Below, one piece after another: positions 6,378 through 7,062 of a stretch of 7,062 nt of DNA (position 1 is its first letter; each line of letters opens with the position of its first letter). The notes beneath the pieces are model-generated. The model was not told the origin of the DNA, did not search any database, and saw only the letters and a program-made list of their open reading frames with translations. The stretch lies in the NCBI GenBank assembly GCA_002084535.1, contig NBLI01000204.1:1-7062 (forward strand), read 5' to 3'. Origin of the DNA: Candidatus Zhuqueibacterota bacterium 4572_119. Lineage in GTDB: Bacteria > Zhuqueibacterota > Zhuqueibacteria > Thermofontimicrobiales > Thermofontimicrobiaceae. Position numbers and translations under genes: made by a program.

Positions 6378-6549
6378 TGACGCCTTTATTCACAGAGCCT
6401 GCAATATCACTGTTTAACTGCATGTTTTTATGCTGACAAGATAGTTTCACTTTTTTATTTTTTGGTTGTGAACCCATTTCAGTTTCAGTTAATCTAATGT
6501 AGCATGTTCAAAAGTAGTATTTTATACAAGTTTTATTATAGACTGAACT

Positions 6550-6594
6550 ATTAAACGTTGATCGATAACAACATAATGTTTAATATGATTTTTT
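6550..6594 (+). other. Hairpin plus T tract in the fusA leader, possible attenuator
   Basis: ATTAAAC (6550-6556) pairs with GTTTAAT (6578-6584). Directly inside, GTTG (6557-6560) pairs with CAAC (6569-6572), giving 11 bp with a 5-nt bulge ATAAT. A T6 tract follows at 6589-6594. The stem is AT-rich, so it would be weak; an attenuator or a chance hairpin are both possible. Confidence 0.3.
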
Positions 6595-6632
6595 AATTTC
6601 AATTTATTGAGTTTTTAATTTATTAGTAAGAA

Positions 6633-6638
6633 AAGGAG
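6633..6638 (+). promoter_or_regulatory. Shine-Dalgarno site supporting the TTG start of fusA
   Basis: AAGGAG ends 8 nt before the TTG at 6647. No ATG or GTG lies in frame between this site and the conserved EF-G N-terminus, so the TTG start is well supported. Confidence 0.8.
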
Positions 6639-6646
6639 TTACTGTT

Positions 6647-7062
6647 TTGGCTAACATTTTACCATTGAGCAAAGTTCGGAACATCGGCATCATGGCTCAT
6701 ATTGACGCGGGAAAAACAACCGCGACAGAACGTATTTTATATTTTTCCGGTAAAATTCATCGGGTTGGTGAGGTGCATGATGGTGCCGCAACAATGGACT
6801 GGATGGACCAGGAGAAGGAAAGGGGGATCACGATAACTTCAGCAGCGACTACTGCATTGTGGAATGACCATGAAATAAATATTATCGATACACCCGGGCA
6901 TGTTGATTTTACCGCTGAAGTTGAAAGAAGTCTTCGCGTGCTGGACGGAACAATCGCGCTATTTTGTGCTGTTGGCGGTGTGCAACCACAATCAGAAACT
7001 GTGTGGCGCCAGTCAGAAAAATATAATATCCCCAAGATCGCTTTTGTCAATAAAATGGACAG
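6647..7062 (+). CDS. fusA: Elongation factor G, N-terminal part (3' end outside window)
   Basis: The first 138 residues of EF-G, the ribosomal translocase GTPase that moves tRNAs and mRNA after peptide-bond formation. GTP-binding motifs are complete and in order: G1 AHIDAGKT (17-24), G2 RGITI (59-63), G3 DTPGH (81-85) and G4 NKMD (135-138, at the window edge). Family stretches GEVHDGAATMDWM (41-53) and CAVGGVQPQSETVWRQ (107-122) match canonical bacterial EF-G rather than tetracycline-resistance or LepA relatives. The start is TTG 6647 with AAGGAG upstream, which places the N-terminus at (M)ANILPLSKVRNIGI as usual. It has its own promoter and a long leader, and no rpsL or rpsG lies upstream, unlike the classical str operon. 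Downstream genes cannot be seen. A second EF-G copy elsewhere in the genome is possible. Confidence 0.95.
   Translation, partial: MANILPLSKVRNIGIMAHIDAGKTTATERILYFSGKIHRVGEVHDGAATMDWMDQEKERGITITSAATTALWNDHEINIIDTPGHVDFTAEVERSLRVLDGTIALFCAVGGVQPQSETVWRQSEKYNIPKIAFVNKMD

Larger units (their letters stand above)
6166..6646. other. Intergenic region between the HEAT gene and fusA
   Basis: These 481 bp contain no convincing gene. They hold the HEAT terminator (6198-6231), an AT-rich stretch with A runs up to 6346 in which I see nothing else, the fusA promoter (6349-6377) and a leader of about 260 nt with small hairpins. A frame open at 6137-6352 runs through the HEAT stop codon and the terminator and is not considered a gene. 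Confidence 0.7.

Noticed and set aside
6757..7050. Minus-strand ORF of 97 residues opposite fusA
   Set aside because: It is antisense to the highly conserved EF-G GTPase domain and has no family signature; it is a coding shadow.

Overview
The window comes from an AT-rich bacterial chromosome. Exported proteins, a candidate sigma-54 promoter with an IHF-like site, TTGACA/TATATT-type promoters and purine-rich Shine-Dalgarno sites suggest a Gram-negative-type bacterium. These signals argue against typical Bacteroidota, which mostly lack Shine-Dalgarno sites and use different -35/-10 elements. A member of the wider FCB group outside Bacteroidota (for example Calditrichota or KSB1-like lineages) would fit, but this is a low-confidence inference.

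Layout. Positions 3-1053 hold the 3' part of an M14-family zinc carboxypeptidase gene. It is interrupted by a +1 frameshift at about 522-525 and possibly by a second near 1018-1026. On the same strand follow a DUF72 protein (1105-2001) and a 988-residue SWIM/SNF2 helicase-like ATPase (2065-5031). The close spacing suggests one transcription unit. Ribosomal protein S20 (rpsT, 5152-5406, minus strand) converges on the helicase gene. Between them lies an unusually structured terminator-like element with CCGG repeated every 18-19 nt and a T7 tract serving rpsT.

rpsT has a near-consensus promoter at 5453-5481 (minus). It is divergent from a small exported HEAT-repeat protein (5791-6165). The 384-bp region between them carries what looks like a complete sigma-54 control region: clustered AATGGT(A/T)CCA sites (about -165 to -123), an exact IHF consensus match (about -66 to -54) and a -24/-12 element with the required GG-N10-GC spacing (5711-5727). 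This is the most interesting signal in the window. It implies that the HEAT protein is made on demand under an enhancer-binding activator.

The HEAT gene ends in a clear intrinsic terminator (6198-6231). A separate near-consensus promoter (6349-6377) then drives a leader of about 260 nt ahead of fusA (elongation factor G), which starts with TTG at 6647 and runs off the window. fusA is therefore not preceded by rpsL-rpsG as in the usual str operon.

The window mixes translation housekeeping genes (rpsT, fusA), a likely DNA/chromatin-acting ATPase with a DUF72 partner, a decaying or mis-sequenced peptidase gene, and a stress-type envelope protein gene with dedicated regulation. I saw no tRNA, rRNA, CRISPR array or insertion sequence.
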